Assembly: GCA_016721305.1 (NCBI GenBank)
Contig: JADKIH010000017.1
Span: forward strand, 7,383-71,382
DNA: 64,000 nucleotides
Direction of reading: 5' to 3'
Origin: Bacteroidota bacterium
GTDB taxonomy: Bacteria > Bacteroidota > Bacteroidia > AKYH767-A > 2013-40CM-41-45
Numbering within the stretch: the stretch's first letter is position 1; the number at the start of each line of letters is the position of its first letter. Shown here in pieces: positions 35,522 through 45,706 of this stretch. The translations under genes and the position numbers were made by a program. Below the pieces are notes generated by a model. It was not told the DNA's origin. It worked only from the letters and a program-made list of their open reading frames with translations, and did no database searches.

Positions 35522-36595
35522 TCAGGCAACCCCTTCCTTAAGGCGCTCCGCATTCTCCGCCACCTGCAACGCATCAATCATCTCTGCAATATCACCATCG
35601 ATAAATGTCTGGAGATTGTACATCGTCATGCCGATACGGTGATCTGTTATACGACTCTGCGGATAATTGTATGTACGAATTTTCGCCGAACGGTCGCCGG
35701 AGGAAACCATCGTCTTACGTTTCTTCGAACGTTCTTCCATGAGCTTGCTGTGCTCTACTTCGTAGATACGACTACGGAGAACGGCCAGGGCTTTTTCGTA
35801 ATTCTTGATCTGCGATTTCTGATCCTGACATTGGGCTACAATGCCGGTTGGAATGTGTGTCAAACGAACAGCCGAGTAAGTGGTGTTCACCGATTGTCCT
35901 CCCGGACCTGATGAACAGAAAAGATCTTTACGGATGTCGTTAGTTTTGATATCTACGTCGAATTCGTCGGCTTCAGGTAAGCAAACTACCGTCGCAGCTG
36001 AAGTGTGAACTCGTCCTTGTGTTTCTGTCTGTGGAACGCGCTGTACTCGGTGTACGCCGCTTTCGTATTTCATAATGCCGTACGCACCATCTCCGTTTAC
36101 ATTGAAGATGATTTCTTTGAAACCACCCGATGAACCGTCAGTAAAATCTACAAGCTCAATTTTGAAACCTCGGCGCTCGCAGTATTTTGAATACATACGA
36201 TACAATTCTCCGGCGAAAATCGATGCTTCATCACCGCCCGTACCGGCACGGATTTCCATGATGGCATTCTTGCGATCTTCCGGATCGGCAGGAATGAGGA
36301 GCAGTTTAATTTCTTCTTCCTGCTTTTCGTTTTCAATGATGAGCTCGTCTAACTCTGCTTTCGCGAGTTCACGAAACTCTTCGTCTTTTTCGCTGGCAAC
36401 TAATTTACGTGCATGATCCAGATTGCTCTGAACGTTTTTGTAAATCGCATACTTGTCAACGATTACCTGAAGCTCTTTGTATTCACGATTCAACTGGGCA
36501 AAGCGTTTCATATCCGACATAACATCGGGTGTACTCAATTCGCGTTCTACTTCTTCCCAGCGCTCTTTAATCGCTTGTAATTTATCTAATAACAT
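35522..36595 (-). CDS. prfA: Peptide chain release factor 1
   Basis: A 357-residue RF1, which ends translation at UAA and UAG. The peptidyl-tRNA hydrolysis motif GGQ is in [20 protein letters not shown]; the stop-codon recognition loop PxT is PQT in [17 protein letters not shown], consistent with RF1 and not RF2. [16 protein letters not shown] and [16 protein letters not shown] are family blocks. Ends in a normal C-terminus ([12 protein letters not shown]). It follows purM by 37 nt on the same strand. Confidence 0.96.
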   Translation of the reverse strand: MLLDKLQAIKERWEEVERELSTPDVMSDMKRFAQLNREYKELQVIVDKYAIYKNVQSNLDHARKLVASEKDEEFRELAKAELDELIIENEKQEEEIKLLLIPADPEDRKNAIMEIRAGTGGDEASIFAGELYRMYSKYCERRGFKIELVDFTDGSSGGFKEIIFNVNGDGAYGIMKYESGVHRVQRVPQTETQGRVHTSAATVVCLPEADEFDVDIKTNDIRKDLFCSSGPGGQSVNTTYSAVRLTHIPTGIVAQCQDQKSQIKNYEKALAVLRSRIYEVEHSKLMEERSKKRKTMVSSGDRSAKIRTYNYPQSRITDHRIGMTMYNLQTFIDGDIAEMIDALQVAENAERLKEGVA

Positions 36596-36631
36596 ATCTT
36601 AAATTCATTCCTGTTTTACAGGGAATATTTT

Positions 36632-37833
36632 TTAGTAAGTAAACTCTCCGTACTCTGATCGGATGGTCACTTGTGTGGCTTCTGAAGCTTCACAACGACC
36701 GATAATTTTTGCTTCTATATTGAACTCTCCTGCAATTTGAATCAGCGACGACGCTGCTTCCTGCGGACAGTAAATTTCCATTCGATGGCCCATGTTAAAG
36801 ACCTGATACATTTCTTTCCAATCGGTTCCGCTTTCTGATTGAATCATCTTAAATAATGGCGGCAACTCAAACAAATTGTCTTTTACGATGTGAAGCTTTT
36901 TTGCAAAATGATTCACCTTCGTTTGCCCGCCGCCACTGCAATGAATAATGGCGTGTATGTCTTTTCTTCTGTCAGAAAGTATTTTCTTAATCAACGGTGC
37001 GTAAGTGCGAGTAGGGGATAGAACTAATTTTCCCGCAGTAACTTTCTCGCTCACCATTTTTCCGTCGACGTCTTTGTATTTCACCTCAACTAAATCTGTC
37101 AACGATTTAGATCCACTGTACACAACTTTCGAATCGAGCGCCGGATCAAATGTCTCGGGATATTTCGCTGCCACGGCTTTACTGAAAACATCATGTCGTG
37201 CCGATGTTAATCCGTTACTGCCCATTCCTCCGTTGTACTCTTTTTCGTATGTCGCTTTTCCTGATGAAGCAAAACCTACGATCACATCACCCGGACGAAT
37301 ATTTCCGGTGGTGATCACATCAGATCGTTTCATGCGACAAACAACGGTCGAGTCAACAATCACTGTTCTTACTAAATCGCCAACATCAGCTGTTTCGCCT
37401 CCTGTAAGTTGAATGTCGATTCCGTGTTCGCGAAGTCCGTTCAGAACTTCTTCCGTGCCTGTGATGAGTGCTGCAATGACTTCTGCAGGGATGAGTTTTT
37501 TATTACGACCAATGGTTGAGGAGAGGAGAATGTGATCGGTAGCGCCTACGCAGAGCAAATCATCGGTGTTCATGATGATGGCGTCTTGTGCGATGCCTTT
37601 CCAGACGGAGATGTCTCCGGTTTCTTTCCAATACGCATACGCCAGCGATGATTTCGTTCCGGCTCCGTCTGCATGCATCACAATGCAATGCTCAGCGCTG
37701 CCTGATAACGAATCCGGAACAATTTTGCAGAAAGCGTCGGGAAACAAGCCTTTGTCCAGGTCTTTGATGGCTGCATGGACGTCCTCTTTGTTGCCGAAAC
37801 TCCGCGTGATGTATAGTTGCCGGTGGTAGTCAT
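36632..37833 (-). CDS. purM: Phosphoribosylformylglycinamidine cyclo-ligase (AIR synthase), frameshifted near N-terminus
   Basis: Makes 5-aminoimidazole ribotide in purine synthesis. About 400 residues after repair, starting at ATG 37831-37833 (MTTTGNYTSRGVSATK) and continuing after a missing A near 37797 as EDVHAAIKDLDKGLFPDAFC. Without repair only the frame from 37747 is open. Family motifs: MHADGAGTKSSLAYAYW, IAQDAIIMNTDDLLCVGA, LTGGETADVGDLV, VIIHCSGGGQTKVNHF and YQVFNMGHRMEIYC. The NYTSRGVSA segment is also typical of Bacteroidota PurM. A TACTTTTG box at 37854-37861 may be its promoter. Confidence 0.9.
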
Positions 37834-37853
37834 TTTGGTGCTCTAACAGGCCA

Positions 37854-37861
37854 CAAAAGTA
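37854..37861 (-). promoter_or_regulatory. Possible -7 box of purM
   Basis: TACTTTTG on the minus strand, 20 nt before the start codon. The expected TTG 19-21 nt upstream is replaced by ATG, so the promoter is only half supported. Confidence 0.4.
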
Positions 37862-37925
37862 CGCACTTTTTCGCCCTTTTCATCCCTCTGAAAACGTCAA
37901 AATTGGCCTTGAATCGGATATGAGC

Positions 37926-37967
37926 AAAAAAAAACGTCCTGCCGGTGAGCAGGACGTCCTTTTTTTG
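37926..37967 (-). terminator. Terminator of the PorE-like gene
   Basis: Perfect 9-bp stem ACGTCCTGC (37934-37942) with GCAGGACGT (37949-37957), A run on one side and T run on the other, so it could work in both directions. On the minus strand it follows the stop of the 37980 gene. Confidence 0.85.
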
Positions 37968-37979
37968 TCTTAAAAAAGC

Positions 37980-40442
37980 TTATTGAGCAATACGAACTCT
38001 CTTGCCCGGACGGAAGGTATCGTCGTCCATTCCTTTGTTCAATTTCTTGAGGTCGGCGGCTTTCTTGCCAAGGCGTTTCGCCAGATTATTCCAGCTGTCG
38101 TCGCCCTTAACAAGGAGAGTGAATTTCTTGTCGTATTCAGTGTAATCTCCACCCATGGTAACTTTCAGCTCCATGCCTTCGAAAAGGACTTCGCCTTTTA
38201 AGCCGTTCAATGTTTTGAGATCTTTCACCGTCATGCTGTATGTCTTCGCAATGCTCGTGTATGTGTCTTTTCCTTTTGCAACATACAATTCGCCCGGACC
38301 AACAACGGCTGCTGCAGCTTTTAAGCTATCAGCAACTGGGTCTTTTTCCTGAACTTCAACTTTCGTTGCTACGCTTGCATCTTCAACTGCTTTTGGCGCA
38401 GCTGAGCTTGAATCAACAATCGTCTTAGCCGGAGCTTCAAGATTGATATTGTCGATAGCTGACTGACCTTTCACGTAGTTTGTACGAAGTACTTTGAATT
38501 CAGTACGACGATTCAACTGGTGAGCTTCTTCTTTCAATTTCGTATTTGCAAGTTTGTCGATGAATGCATCGTTCAATACATCGCCTGCTTTGAAACTGCC
38601 CATGTCTTTGTCAAGTGCACGTGGCGTTGAAGCTCCGTAACCGTGAGCTGATAAGCGTTCTGCAGGAATGCCATGTTGAATAAGGAAGTTTACAACTGAT
38701 GCGGCACGACGGAATGAAAGTGTATCGTTCGTCATCGGAATCGGACGTGAATCGGTGTGAGAACCAATTTCAATTACGATTGTCGGGTTGTCATTCAATA
38801 CCTGAATCAAACCATCCAATGCTTTCTTCGACTCAGGACGTAAATCCCATTTCGAAAGATCGTAGTATACTTCCGGCAATTCGATTGCACGTAATGTTGA
38901 ACGTAAAGCAAAGTCGAAATCGCCAATGAAATCTTTTGATTGCTCTAAGCCGACAGTTGAAACCTCGATGTATTTGTTGAGGTAATTCGGCATCGTAGCA
39001 GATAAGCGGTATGATGTTTCAGGTTTCAAATCGAATTTGTAAGCACCTGTTTTATCCGTCTTAATTGAAATCGCATCACCATGACTGTCGAACAATTCGA
39101 TTGAAGCGCCTTCTACGTTAGCCTTCGTATCGAAATCGTAAACACGACCGCTAACAGTAAATACCAGTGGTGGTAAATACCATGAGTAGATATCATCGCT
39201 TCCTTTTCCGCCGTCGCGATCAGAACTCAGGTAACCTTTGTCGCCTGTTGATTCGTCAACGATGTAAGCGAAATCATCGAATGATGTGTTGATAGGGTAT
39301 TTTAAATTTTCTGCATCAGCGAATGTGCCATTAGAATATTTCGAAGAGAAAATATCCAGACCACCCATTCCGATGTGTCCTTTTGATGAGAAGTAAAGTG
39401 TGCTGTCGCCTGAAATGTATGGGAACATTTCATCGAGTTCTGTATTGATTTTCGGACCGCAGTTTACCGGCGTTCCCCATGATTTTGATTTTTTGTCGTA
39501 ACGTGTGAGCCAGATATCTTTTCCGCCTTCACCACCCGGCATATCGGAAACGAAATACAATGTTTGCTCGTCCGGAGACAGAGATGGTTGAGCAACTGTA
39601 AAGCTGTCACTTGAAAGCGGAATTAATTTCGGCTCTTCCCATGTTTGTCCTTTACGTTTTGTGAAGAAAATCTGACACGCTCCGATTTTATTTTTTTCTG
39701 CATCACAACGAGTGAAGAACATGTCCTGACCTTTGCTGTCGAGAGATGCACCACCGTCGTTAGCGCCTGAGTTGATTGGCTCGAGCAATGGTTTTGGTGA
39801 GCTCCATTTTCCTTTTTTGTCAACGGCAGCTTCGAATAAATCCTGGAATTTTTCTCCTGTACCACCATCGTTTCCTTTACCAATTGACTCCTGACGTGCA
39901 GAAGTGAAAATGATATGGCGGTGATCTTTATGAGAAATTGTAGCTCCGAAATCTGAATATTTTGTATTCACAGGTGCTACGTTCGATACTTTGTAACGTG
40001 TAGGTTTGTCTTTCCACTTTTGTGCTTGCTCGCACGATTTAATTCCTTCGTCTCCGCGCGGATCTTCCGGTTTTGCTTTTTGGTAAGCCGTGTATTGAAC
40101 AATGGCTTCGTCGTATTTACCATTCATGCGTAATGCATCTGCATAGTGCATGATACAAGCCGGCTCTTTGTAATTCGCCTTTAAAGCTTTTGCATACCAA
40201 ACTTCCTGATTTTTGTAATCGTTCGTCAGTCGGTACGATTCAGCCACCTTGTAGATAATTTCGGCGCGCTTAACCTTGTTTTTTTCTTTGGTAAATGCCT
40301 TTTTGTAAAGTGCAGCAGCATCGTAATAGTCGCCTTTTTCAAATGCGATGTCGGCCGAATAAGTCGGGCCGCGCTGACCAAAGACAACACTGGCTGCAAG
40401 TAAGAATACTGCAGTTAAAAGGAAACGAAAGTTCATTTTCAT
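37980..40442 (-). CDS. PorE-like outer-membrane protein: TPR, PD40 propeller, carboxypeptidase-regulatory, OmpA and two LysM
   Basis: An 820-residue protein with signal peptide 1-22 (ASVVFGQ). TPR-like helices ~25-140 (AADIAFEKGDYYDAAALYKKAF-like); PD40 propeller ~160-430 (AQPSLSPDEQTLYFVSD, DEMFPYISGDSTLYFSSKG); a carboxypeptidase-regulatory-like domain ~430-510 (VSGRVYDFDTKANVEGASIELFD); OmpA domain ~530-650 (IEIGSHTDSRPIP ... RRAASVVNFLI ... NRRTEF). PorE of the type IX system has the same order and tethers the machine to peptidoglycan. Here two LysM domains are added (~705-755 and ~770-820, ending GKRVRIAQ), which doubles the peptidoglycan contact. Lone gene with its own promoter and terminator. 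Confidence 0.87.
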   Translation of the reverse strand: MKMNFRFLLTAVFLLAASVVFGQRGPTYSADIAFEKGDYYDAAALYKKAFTKEKNKVKRAEIIYKVAESYRLTNDYKNQEVWYAKALKANYKEPACIMHYADALRMNGKYDEAIVQYTAYQKAKPEDPRGDEGIKSCEQAQKWKDKPTRYKVSNVAPVNTKYSDFGATISHKDHRHIIFTSARQESIGKGNDGGTGEKFQDLFEAAVDKKGKWSSPKPLLEPINSGANDGGASLDSKGQDMFFTRCDAEKNKIGACQIFFTKRKGQTWEEPKLIPLSSDSFTVAQPSLSPDEQTLYFVSDMPGGEGGKDIWLTRYDKKSKSWGTPVNCGPKINTELDEMFPYISGDSTLYFSSKGHIGMGGLDIFSSKYSNGTFADAENLKYPINTSFDDFAYIVDESTGDKGYLSSDRDGGKGSDDIYSWYLPPLVFTVSGRVYDFDTKANVEGASIELFDSHGDAISIKTDKTGAYKFDLKPETSYRLSATMPNYLNKYIEVSTVGLEQSKDFIGDFDFALRSTLRAIELPEVYYDLSKWDLRPESKKALDGLIQVLNDNPTIVIEIGSHTDSRPIPMTNDTLSFRRAASVVNFLIQHGIPAERLSAHGYGASTPRALDKDMGSFKAGDVLNDAFIDKLANTKLKEEAHQLNRRTEFKVLRTNYVKGQSAIDNINLEAPAKTIVDSSSAAPKAVEDASVATKVEVQEKDPVADSLKAAAAVVGPGELYVAKGKDTYTSIAKTYSMTVKDLKTLNGLKGEVLFEGMELKVTMGGDYTEYDKKFTLLVKGDDSWNNLAKRLGKKAADLKKLNKGMDDDTFRPGKRVRIAQ

Positions 40443-40488
40443 TTTTTCGGGTTAGAGATTGAGTTGAGACCGTAATCCGCTCTATAGG

Positions 40489-40518
40489 CAAAGAAAATAA
40501 GAATTTAGAAGAAAACAA
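40489..40518 (-). promoter_or_regulatory. Predicted promoter of the PorE-like gene
   Basis: Minus strand TTG (40516-40518), 19-nt spacer, TTTCTTTG (40489-40496), one mismatch to TAnnTTTG, about 47 nt upstream of the start codon. Confidence 0.45.
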
Positions 40519-40639
40519 AGGTTATAGAGGTCGAATCTGAGAAAATAATTAACCTTGACGTTAGATGTTACTGGCTCTTTAGCAAGTGATTAGGTAATGG
40601 GGTGGTTTTGAGTCACGGATTGTACAGTTTGGTGGTTCT

Positions 40640-40730
40640 AAGTTCAGGGTTCAAAGTTCAAGGTTCAAAGTTCAAGGTTCAAAGTTCAATGTTCAAAGTT
40701 CAATGTTCAAGGTTCAAAGTTCAATGTTTC
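40640..40730. repeat. GTTCAAAGTTCAAGGTTC word repeat
   Basis: About nine head-to-tail copies of the 9/10-mer GGTTCAAAG / GTTCAATGTTC. Reverse-complement copies (CTTTGAACCTT) are embedded in the array just downstream. The plus-strand open frame here is repeat-derived. Confidence 0.85.
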
Positions 40731-40790
40731 CGTTGGTCTTTGAAATTTAGTGGGGAATTGAAAAATAACAAAGAATTGAGGGCAAGTACA

Positions 40791-41148
40791 ATTTAAAATT
40801 AGTCCCGCTTTCTCAACAATGTACGGAAACTTTGAACCTTGAACCTTGAACTTTGAACCTTTAACACAAGAGCCATTTAAAATTAGTCCGGCTTTCTCAA
40901 CAATGTACGGAAACTTTGAACCTTGAACCTTGAACTTTGAACCTTTAACTTTGAACCTTTAACACAAGAGCCATTTAAAATTAGTCCGGCTTTCTCAACA
41001 ATGTACGGAAACTTTGAACCTTGAACCTTGAACTTTGAACCTTTAACTTTGAACCTTTAACACAAGAGCCATTTAAAATTAGTCCGGCTTTCTCAACAAT
41101 GTACGGAAACTTTGAACTTTGAACCTTGAACTTTGAACCTTTAACAAA
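40791..41148. repeat. Four-unit tandem array (84-98-bp unit)
   Basis: Units start at 40791, 40875, 40973 and 41071, each with ATTTAAAATTAGTCC, then GCTTTCTCAACAATGTACGG, then AAACTTTGAACCTTGAAC words. The period changes from 84 to 98 by insertion of one extra TTTGAACCTTTAAC. Units 2-4 are nearly identical, suggesting recent amplification. It lies directly before the glnN terminator. Confidence 0.92.
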
Positions 41149-41152
41149 AGGC

Positions 41153-41180
41153 CAAAAAAAAGCCCGACAACTGCCGGGCT
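41153..41180 (-). terminator. Terminator of glnN
   Basis: Minus strand AGCCCGGCAGTTGTCGGGCT hairpin (41161-41180) followed by seven or more T. About 20 nt past the stop. Confidence 0.85.
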
Positions 41181-41200
41181 TCTAAACTTTCTAAAGATGA

Positions 41201-43394
41201 CTAGCGGATCGCAACCAACTCGCGGTACTTCGCCATCGGCCACAACTCATCGTCAACCAACATCTCCAGATCATCAACATTGTCGCGGATGATATCGAAT
41301 AATGGTCGTACAGCATCGCAATAAGCAATCGCTTTTTCGCGGATGTTCTCGATCTTATTGGCTTTCTTGCGGGCTTCGATCATTTCTTCAACTTTCACAT
41401 TGATATTCGTAATGTGCTTGCTGATATCGGTGATCATTTCCATCTGTGTCTTTGTCATGTCGGCGCTAACTTTGATGCTGTTTAAAGCGGCAACGTTTTC
41501 GGCCAGACGAGTCTGATATTTCAGAGCGGCAGGAATGATGTGATTGATCGCTAAATCTCCCATCACGCGCGACTCGATCTGAATTTTCTTGATGTAAGTT
41601 TCAAGCAAGATCTCGTGACGCGCTTCTACCTCACGGTGTGAGAAAATCGAAAGATTCTCGAACAGACTGAAGTGAACTCTTCGAAACATAAGCGTCGAGA
41701 GCTTTTGGCGTAGTTGTGATATTCGACAAGCCGCGTTTTGCTGCTTCTTTTACCCACTCATCACCGTAACCATTTCCTTCGAAACGGATGTTCTTCGATT
41801 CAACGATATACTGACGGAGAACTTTCAGAATTGCTTCGTCTTTCTTCGATCCTTTTTCGATCAATGCATCAACTTCTTTCTTGAATTCGAGCAACTGATT
41901 AGCCATAATCGTATTCAATACCATCATCGCATTCGAGCAGTTTGCCGAAGAACCTACAGCGCGGAATTCGAATTTATTTCCAGTGAAGGCAAATGGTGAT
42001 GTACGGTTACGATCGGTATTGTCGAGGAGGATTTCAGGAATCTTGCCGATATTCATTTTCAATGTAGTCTTCTCGTCGGCAGACAATTTTTTGCCTTCGT
42101 TAACTGTATTCACGATTTCGTCCATCACATTTGAAAGTTGTGAACCGAGGAATACCGACATGATTGCAGGCGGTGCTTCGTTCGCTCCCAAACGGTGATC
42201 GTTACTTGCTGATGCGATACTTGCGCGAAGCAAATCGGCATGCTTGTAAACGGCCATCAATGTGTTCACGAAGAATGTGAGGAACATCAAATTGCTCTTC
42301 GGAGTTGAACCCGGCGACAATAAATTTTTTCCTGTGTTCGTGCTCAAACTCCAGTTGTTGTGCTTACCGCTACCGTTGATACCGGCATATGGTTTTTCAT
42401 GCAATAACACTTTGAAGTTATGACGACGAGCAACTTTATCCATCAAGTCCATCAACAATGCGTTGTGGTCAACAGCTAAGTTGATTTCTTCGAATACCGG
42501 AGCGCACTCAAACTGACTTGGCGCAACCTCGTTGTGACGAGTCTTCAGAGGAATTCCCAGCTTGTAAGCTTCTGTTTCGAAGTCGAGCATGAAGGCGTAA
42601 ACGCGCTCAGGAATCGATCCGAAATAGTGATCTTCCAACTGTTGTCCTTTTGCAGGTGAGTGACCAAATAAGGTACGACCTGTGATCATTAAATCCGGAC
42701 GGGAATTGAGTAAGTGTGTATCTACTAAAAAGTATTCCTGCTCTACACCGAGAGTAGCAAATACTTTTGTGATGTCTTTATCGAAGTACTGACACACATC
42801 GACAGCTGCTTTATCAAGAATATGAAGTGCTTTCAGCAATGGAGCTTTGTAATCAAGCGTCTCTCCTGTATAAGAAACAAAGATCGTCGGAATACAAAGA
42901 GCTTTACCGCTTGCGCTTTCCATGATGAATGCAGGCGAAGAAGGATCCCAAGCCGTATAACCACGAGCTTCGAATGTGTTACGAATACCACCGCTAGGGA
43001 AGCTGGAAGCATCCGGTTCTTGCTGAGCCAATGCATTTCCTGAGAAATGTTCGATCGCTTTACCGTCTTGTAATTCGAAGAATGAATCGTGCTTCTCAGC
43101 CGTCAATCCTGTTAACGGTTGAAACCAGTGTGTGTAGTGAGTCGCACCTTTTGAGTTCGCCCATTCTTTCATACCTAAAGCAACCTGATCAGCCATCTTG
43201 CGATCAATCTGCACACCGTGCTCAATCGCTGCCATTACGGCTTTGAAAGCATCACGCTGCAAGAATTTCTGCATCGCATCTTTGTTAAAAACGTTGGTTC
43301 CATAATAATCAGAAACCTTTGCCGAAGGTGGAGTCACCTTCACCGGCTGGCGGTTGGAAACGGATTCCAGTGCGCGAAATCTAAGCTTTGTCAT
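41201..43394 (-). CDS. glnN: Glutamine synthetase type III, frameshifted
   Basis: About 730 residues after repair, the length of the GSIII class. Adds ammonia to glutamate with ATP. N-terminal FGTNVFNKDAM-type region (YYGTNVFNKDAMQKFL); GVEQEYFLVD; PLKTRHNEVAPSQFE with catalytic residues; NGSGKHNNWSLST; DHRLGANEAPP; NRTSPFAFTGNKFEFRAVGS. The frame changes near 41670-41690, between ALDAYVSKSS and LFENLSIFSHREVEARHE; the remaining ~160 residues form the helical C-terminus of the class. Core nitrogen assimilation gene, so a frameshift is most likely a sequencing error. Promoter at 43444-43475. Confidence 0.94.
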
Positions 43395-43443
43395 TGTTTT
43401 TTGTTATGAATGGTTTTTTACCGTTTATTTTTAAAAAAGTTTT

Positions 43444-43475
43444 CAAATGTATGTAAAAAATAGGGGGTATGTCAA
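43444..43475 (-). promoter_or_regulatory. Predicted promoter of glnN
   Basis: Minus strand TTG (43473-43475), 21-nt spacer, TACATTTG (43444-43451), exact Bacteroidota consensus, about 50 nt upstream of the start codon. Confidence 0.65.
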
Positions 43476-43577
43476 CAAAAAGTATAGTTTTTTGAACAGG
43501 AAGTGTTGAAAAATAGGGGGTGGTGGCGAAAAAGTCGCATATTTTCTTACATTCAGTCAATTTCTATCCGGAAAAGT

Positions 43578-43613
43578 TGAATTCAGAATTTTGAATTCAT
43601 AATTCAGAATTTG
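43578..43613. repeat. GAATTCAGAATT word repeat
   Basis: Three to four copies of TGAATTCAGAATT/TTGAATTCATAATTC. The following 43614-43800 holds no gene and no recognised signal apart from short A/T runs. Confidence 0.65.
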
Positions 43614-43805
43614 GGCCAAAATCGACCTTTCTTCCTTTTTTGAAACGCGTGGGTTGGATTTTCTCCTTATTAATGCCTAAAAAATGAAAAGGATCTTACA
43701 AAAAGCACCTTTTTCGGAGGACTCCTTTAATTAATGGGGGGTAGGCTAAAAAAGAGTCTCTATTTCCGCCGACACTTCGAAATTAGGTATACCTATAGCC
43801 AAAAT

Positions 43806-43875
43806 ATGTCGTTCATCGCCCGGGCTCGGAATTTAGCGACGGAGCGTTTGGGTGGTTCCGGGCGATGAACGACAT
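43806..43875. repeat. 70-bp palindromic element, copy A
   Basis: Left arm ATGTCGTTCATCGCCCGG (43806-43823) and its exact reverse complement at 43858-43875, with a 34-nt centre that has GCTC...GGAGC and TTTGGGTGGTT. Equal-length relatives lie at 45992-46061 and 58331-58400. Confidence 0.88.
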
Positions 43876-44020
43876 CCAGGGCCGAGTCTTTCTCTCCATG
43901 TTGTCACATGAGCTGTCATATAAAGTTGTTGTTTGAGCTGGTAGGGAGGGTGTTTTCCGGACAGAAGTTTTTAGTGGAGATTTGGAAAGAGTTTTTAACT
44001 TGTGACCACAAACACACATT

Positions 44021-45685
44021 ATGAAAAAACTAGCACTCTTAACTCGTTGTTTTATTTTGGTTTGGTTCCTTTTTCCTGATTCAAGCTCTGCCCAAAATGG
44101 TTTGTGGACGTGGGTACATGGTGATAGTACTTACTATACATCTCCTCGTTTCGGAATTCGAGGAGTAGCTGATAGTAGTAATGTTCCGCCTACACTTTAT
44201 GCTCCGGTTTTCTGGACAGGTAAGGATGGGAGATTCTGGATTTATGGTGGGAAGGATTATAGCTCCGGGTACTATTCAGATATGTGGATGTTCGATCCGG
44301 ATACTCGCATGTGGACTTGGGTAATGGGCGACAGTGGAAGAGTGGATCTGCCGGCTGTGAGAGGTATTAAGGGAGTGGCATCGCCAAGTAACTCGCCCGG
44401 TTGTCGTGGATTGGGAAGTCCGGCATGGACAGATACTAGCGGGAATCTTTGGTTTTATGGTGGATATTCTAAACAATGGACAGGATCTTTTCCTTTCCGA
44501 TATATGTCTGATTTGTGGAAGTTCGACGTGCAGACGAATGAGTGGACTTGGATGGATGGCGATTCTCTTCCGGAATATGCTGTAAAAGGTGTTCGACTTA
44601 TTCCTGACTCTTTGAATACGCCCGGTTCATTTGCAGAGTGCTCTGATTATTGGGTGGATGCGAATAATAATTTTTGGTTCTTCGGCGGAGGACAAGATTT
44701 TTATGCCAATGATTATTTATGGAGATACACGCCCACAACCGGTAATTGGACATGGATGGCCGGAGGAAATACATTTGGTCATGGACACTATGGGACGCGT
44801 GGAGTTTTTGATACGCTGAATTCACCTCCTCGTCGTTTTGCGCATACTTCATGGCAAGATGCTGATAATAAATTTTGGGTTTTTGGAGGAAGTTATGACG
44901 GACTCGTCTACGATAAATTCCTGAATGATCTCTGGTGCTATGATCCTCAAATTAACTCATGGTGTTGGTTTGCAGGCGACGATTCTCTCTCTGATATCAA
45001 TCATTATGGACCGGAATGTGAACCTGCCGATAGTCTCACTCCGGCAAATGGAATCGAAGGCCGGGCTGCATGGATCGATTCCGTCGGTAATCTCTGGAAG
45101 TATGGAGGAAAGTACGAGGTTCCGGGTAATGCTTATACACGTAATCTTTGCCTAATGTGGTGTTTTGTGATGCAGACGAAACAATGGATGTTGGTTGACT
45201 CACCTACGCCTGATCCGGGTTATTCAATAGATATGCAAAGGCACTTCGGTACTCTTGGCATACCGGATATTAATAGCCATCCCGGAGCTCGTTGTGGTAC
45301 CGCCAGTTTCAAAGATCGAAATGGAGTATTTTATATGTTTGGAGGACTTACCAAAGTGCCTGTCACCGGAATGGATGTCACAGTGAATGATATGTGGAGT
45401 TACACTCCCGATCCGACATGCCTACAAACAGCATCCATCATTGAAAGCGATTCGAGGGCCATGCAAATTTTTCCAAACCCTGCTTCCCGAGAGTTTCATA
45501 TCGATCAGCAAAATGAAATCTTCTATACTCAAATTGAATTGATGAATCTTCATGGCGGCATCGTGAAAAGTTTAAAAGCAAATCCAATCACCACCATCGA
45601 CGTTTCTCAACTTGCTTCCGGTATTTATATAATACACTTGAAGAATTCCTCTACGCATCGCTTCGAACGAATCGTTGTACAGTAA
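44021..45685 (+). CDS. Secreted kelch-type propeller protein with T9SS sorting domain
   Basis: A 554-residue protein: signal peptide 1-~24 (ending SSAQ), then six or so kelch-like blades marked by repeated 'W(T/C)W(V/M)xGD' and 'FWxxGG....(S/N)D(M/L)W' (MWTWVMGDSG, EWTWMDGDS, NWTWMAGGN, SWCWFAGDDS), a galactose-oxidase-like beta-propeller. The Por tail is MQIFPNPASREFHI ... IELMNLHGGIV ... LASGIYIIHLKNSS, ending VVQ. No catalytic Cys-Tyr pair of galactose oxidase could be assigned. Likely a surface or secreted binding protein. Flanked on both sides by 70-bp palindromic elements. Confidence 0.87.
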   Translation: MKKLALLTRCFILVWFLFPDSSSAQNGLWTWVHGDSTYYTSPRFGIRGVADSSNVPPTLYAPVFWTGKDGRFWIYGGKDYSSGYYSDMWMFDPDTRMWTWVMGDSGRVDLPAVRGIKGVASPSNSPGCRGLGSPAWTDTSGNLWFYGGYSKQWTGSFPFRYMSDLWKFDVQTNEWTWMDGDSLPEYAVKGVRLIPDSLNTPGSFAECSDYWVDANNNFWFFGGGQDFYANDYLWRYTPTTGNWTWMAGGNTFGHGHYGTRGVFDTLNSPPRRFAHTSWQDADNKFWVFGGSYDGLVYDKFLNDLWCYDPQINSWCWFAGDDSLSDINHYGPECEPADSLTPANGIEGRAAWIDSVGNLWKYGGKYEVPGNAYTRNLCLMWCFVMQTKQWMLVDSPTPDPGYSIDMQRHFGTLGIPDINSHPGARCGTASFKDRNGVFYMFGGLTKVPVTGMDVTVNDMWSYTPDPTCLQTASIIESDSRAMQIFPNPASREFHIDQQNEIFYTQIELMNLHGGIVKSLKANPITTIDVSQLASGIYIIHLKNSSTHRFERIVVQ

Positions 45686-45706
45686 ATTTAGCCAGGCTAA
45701 CAGAAT

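Noticed and set aside
40791..41148. Possible CRISPR array in the 84-98-bp units
   Set aside because: The whole unit is repeated, including the part that would be spacer, and there are no cas genes.
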